From contig QKAF01000032.1 in the NCBI GenBank assembly GCA_003246455.1, forward strand, positions 1 through 58,762: a stretch of 58,762 bases of DNA. The letters run 5' to 3'. Shown here piece by piece: positions 58,737 through 58,762 of the stretch. How positions within the stretch are numbered: the first letter of the stretch is position 1; each line of letters starts with the position of its first letter. The notes beneath the pieces were generated by a model, which made no database searches, was not told the DNA's origin, and saw only the letters and a program-made list of their open reading frames with translations. The position numbers and the translations under genes were made by a program. Origin of the DNA: Bacteroidota bacterium (GTDB taxonomy: Bacteria; Bacteroidota; Ignavibacteria; SZUA-365).

Positions 58737-58762
58737 AGAAGGCCTCCCTGCGGAGGCCTTCT
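58737..58762 (+). terminator. Terminator at the window end
   Basis: AGAAGGCCTCC pairs perfectly with GGAGGCCTTCT around CTGC, 27 bases after the stop at 58710. Confidence 0.85.

Overview
The window is a GC-rich chromosomal segment from a Gram-negative bacterium of the Bacteroidota/Chlorobiota/Ignavibacteriota (FCB) group. Three signs point there. Several large secreted proteins end in the NYPNPF(NP)-type C-terminal sorting domain used by type IX secretion. The best promoter found, ahead of the hydrogenase operon, fits the Bacteroidota -33/-7 consensus (TTTG, 20 bp, TAnnTTTG). The gene set (HoxFUYH hydrogenase, Vor/Kor-type 2-oxoacid:ferredoxin oxidoreductase, DUF5916 barrel protein, MsrA, PiT/DUF47) also fits. 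The genus cannot be named from sequence alone.

Layout. 65-6682: surface and secreted proteins (beta-propellers with sorting domains, a small outer-membrane barrel) and a methyltransferase. About 6765-13461: an AT-richer accessory patch bounded on the right by an intact tRNA-Ser(CGA) and on the left by what looks like a decayed copy of a tRNA-Ser 3' end with its terminator. It holds a PadR regulator with a membrane partner, three paralogous lipoproteins, a secreted protein and a methyltransferase. 13590-21549, all on the minus strand: a ferritin-like protein, two DUF1573 proteins, a four-subunit 2-oxoacid:ferredoxin oxidoreductase, a deoxyhypusine-synthase-family enzyme, a membrane protein and a renalase-like flavoprotein. 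21774-27833: a CBM9/DUF5916 outer-membrane protein, a small lipoprotein, an MFS transporter and an M28 peptidase.

27941-29240 is a repeat island. A REP-associated tyrosine transposase (RAYT) sits between two inverted GTAG-hairpin REPs, and the island also carries a 36-bp satellite, a 19-bp satellite and other hairpins. 29245-34763 is an apparent operon for a soluble NAD(P)-linked group 3d-type [NiFe] hydrogenase (hoxF-hoxU-hoxY-hoxH-protease) that ends in a single-domain response regulator. Its promoter carries an inverted repeat.

35047-40498: a cysteine-patterned repeat lipoprotein, an NtrC-like regulator whose sigma-54 contact loop is degenerate, and a CHASE-domain histidine kinase. 40775-47244: a large sorted surface protein, a lipoprotein MsrA, the PiT/DUF47 phosphate transport pair, a Crp/Fnr regulator and a small HTH protein. 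47326-52374: a collagen-like hexaheme cytochrome lipoprotein, a cysteine-rich exported peptide next to a TonB-dependent receptor with a CC motif in its plug, and a lipoprotein. 52449-58710: a P-loop protein, an OPA-type transporter, and a large subtilisin-like protease with chitobiase-type repeats that is split by a one-base frameshift.

The metabolic genes suggest low-potential electron handling: the oxidoreductase reduces ferredoxin, the hydrogenase links NAD(P)H to H2, and the multiheme cytochrome sits at the envelope. The most unusual DNA is the RAYT/REP/satellite island and the tRNA-bounded accessory patch.
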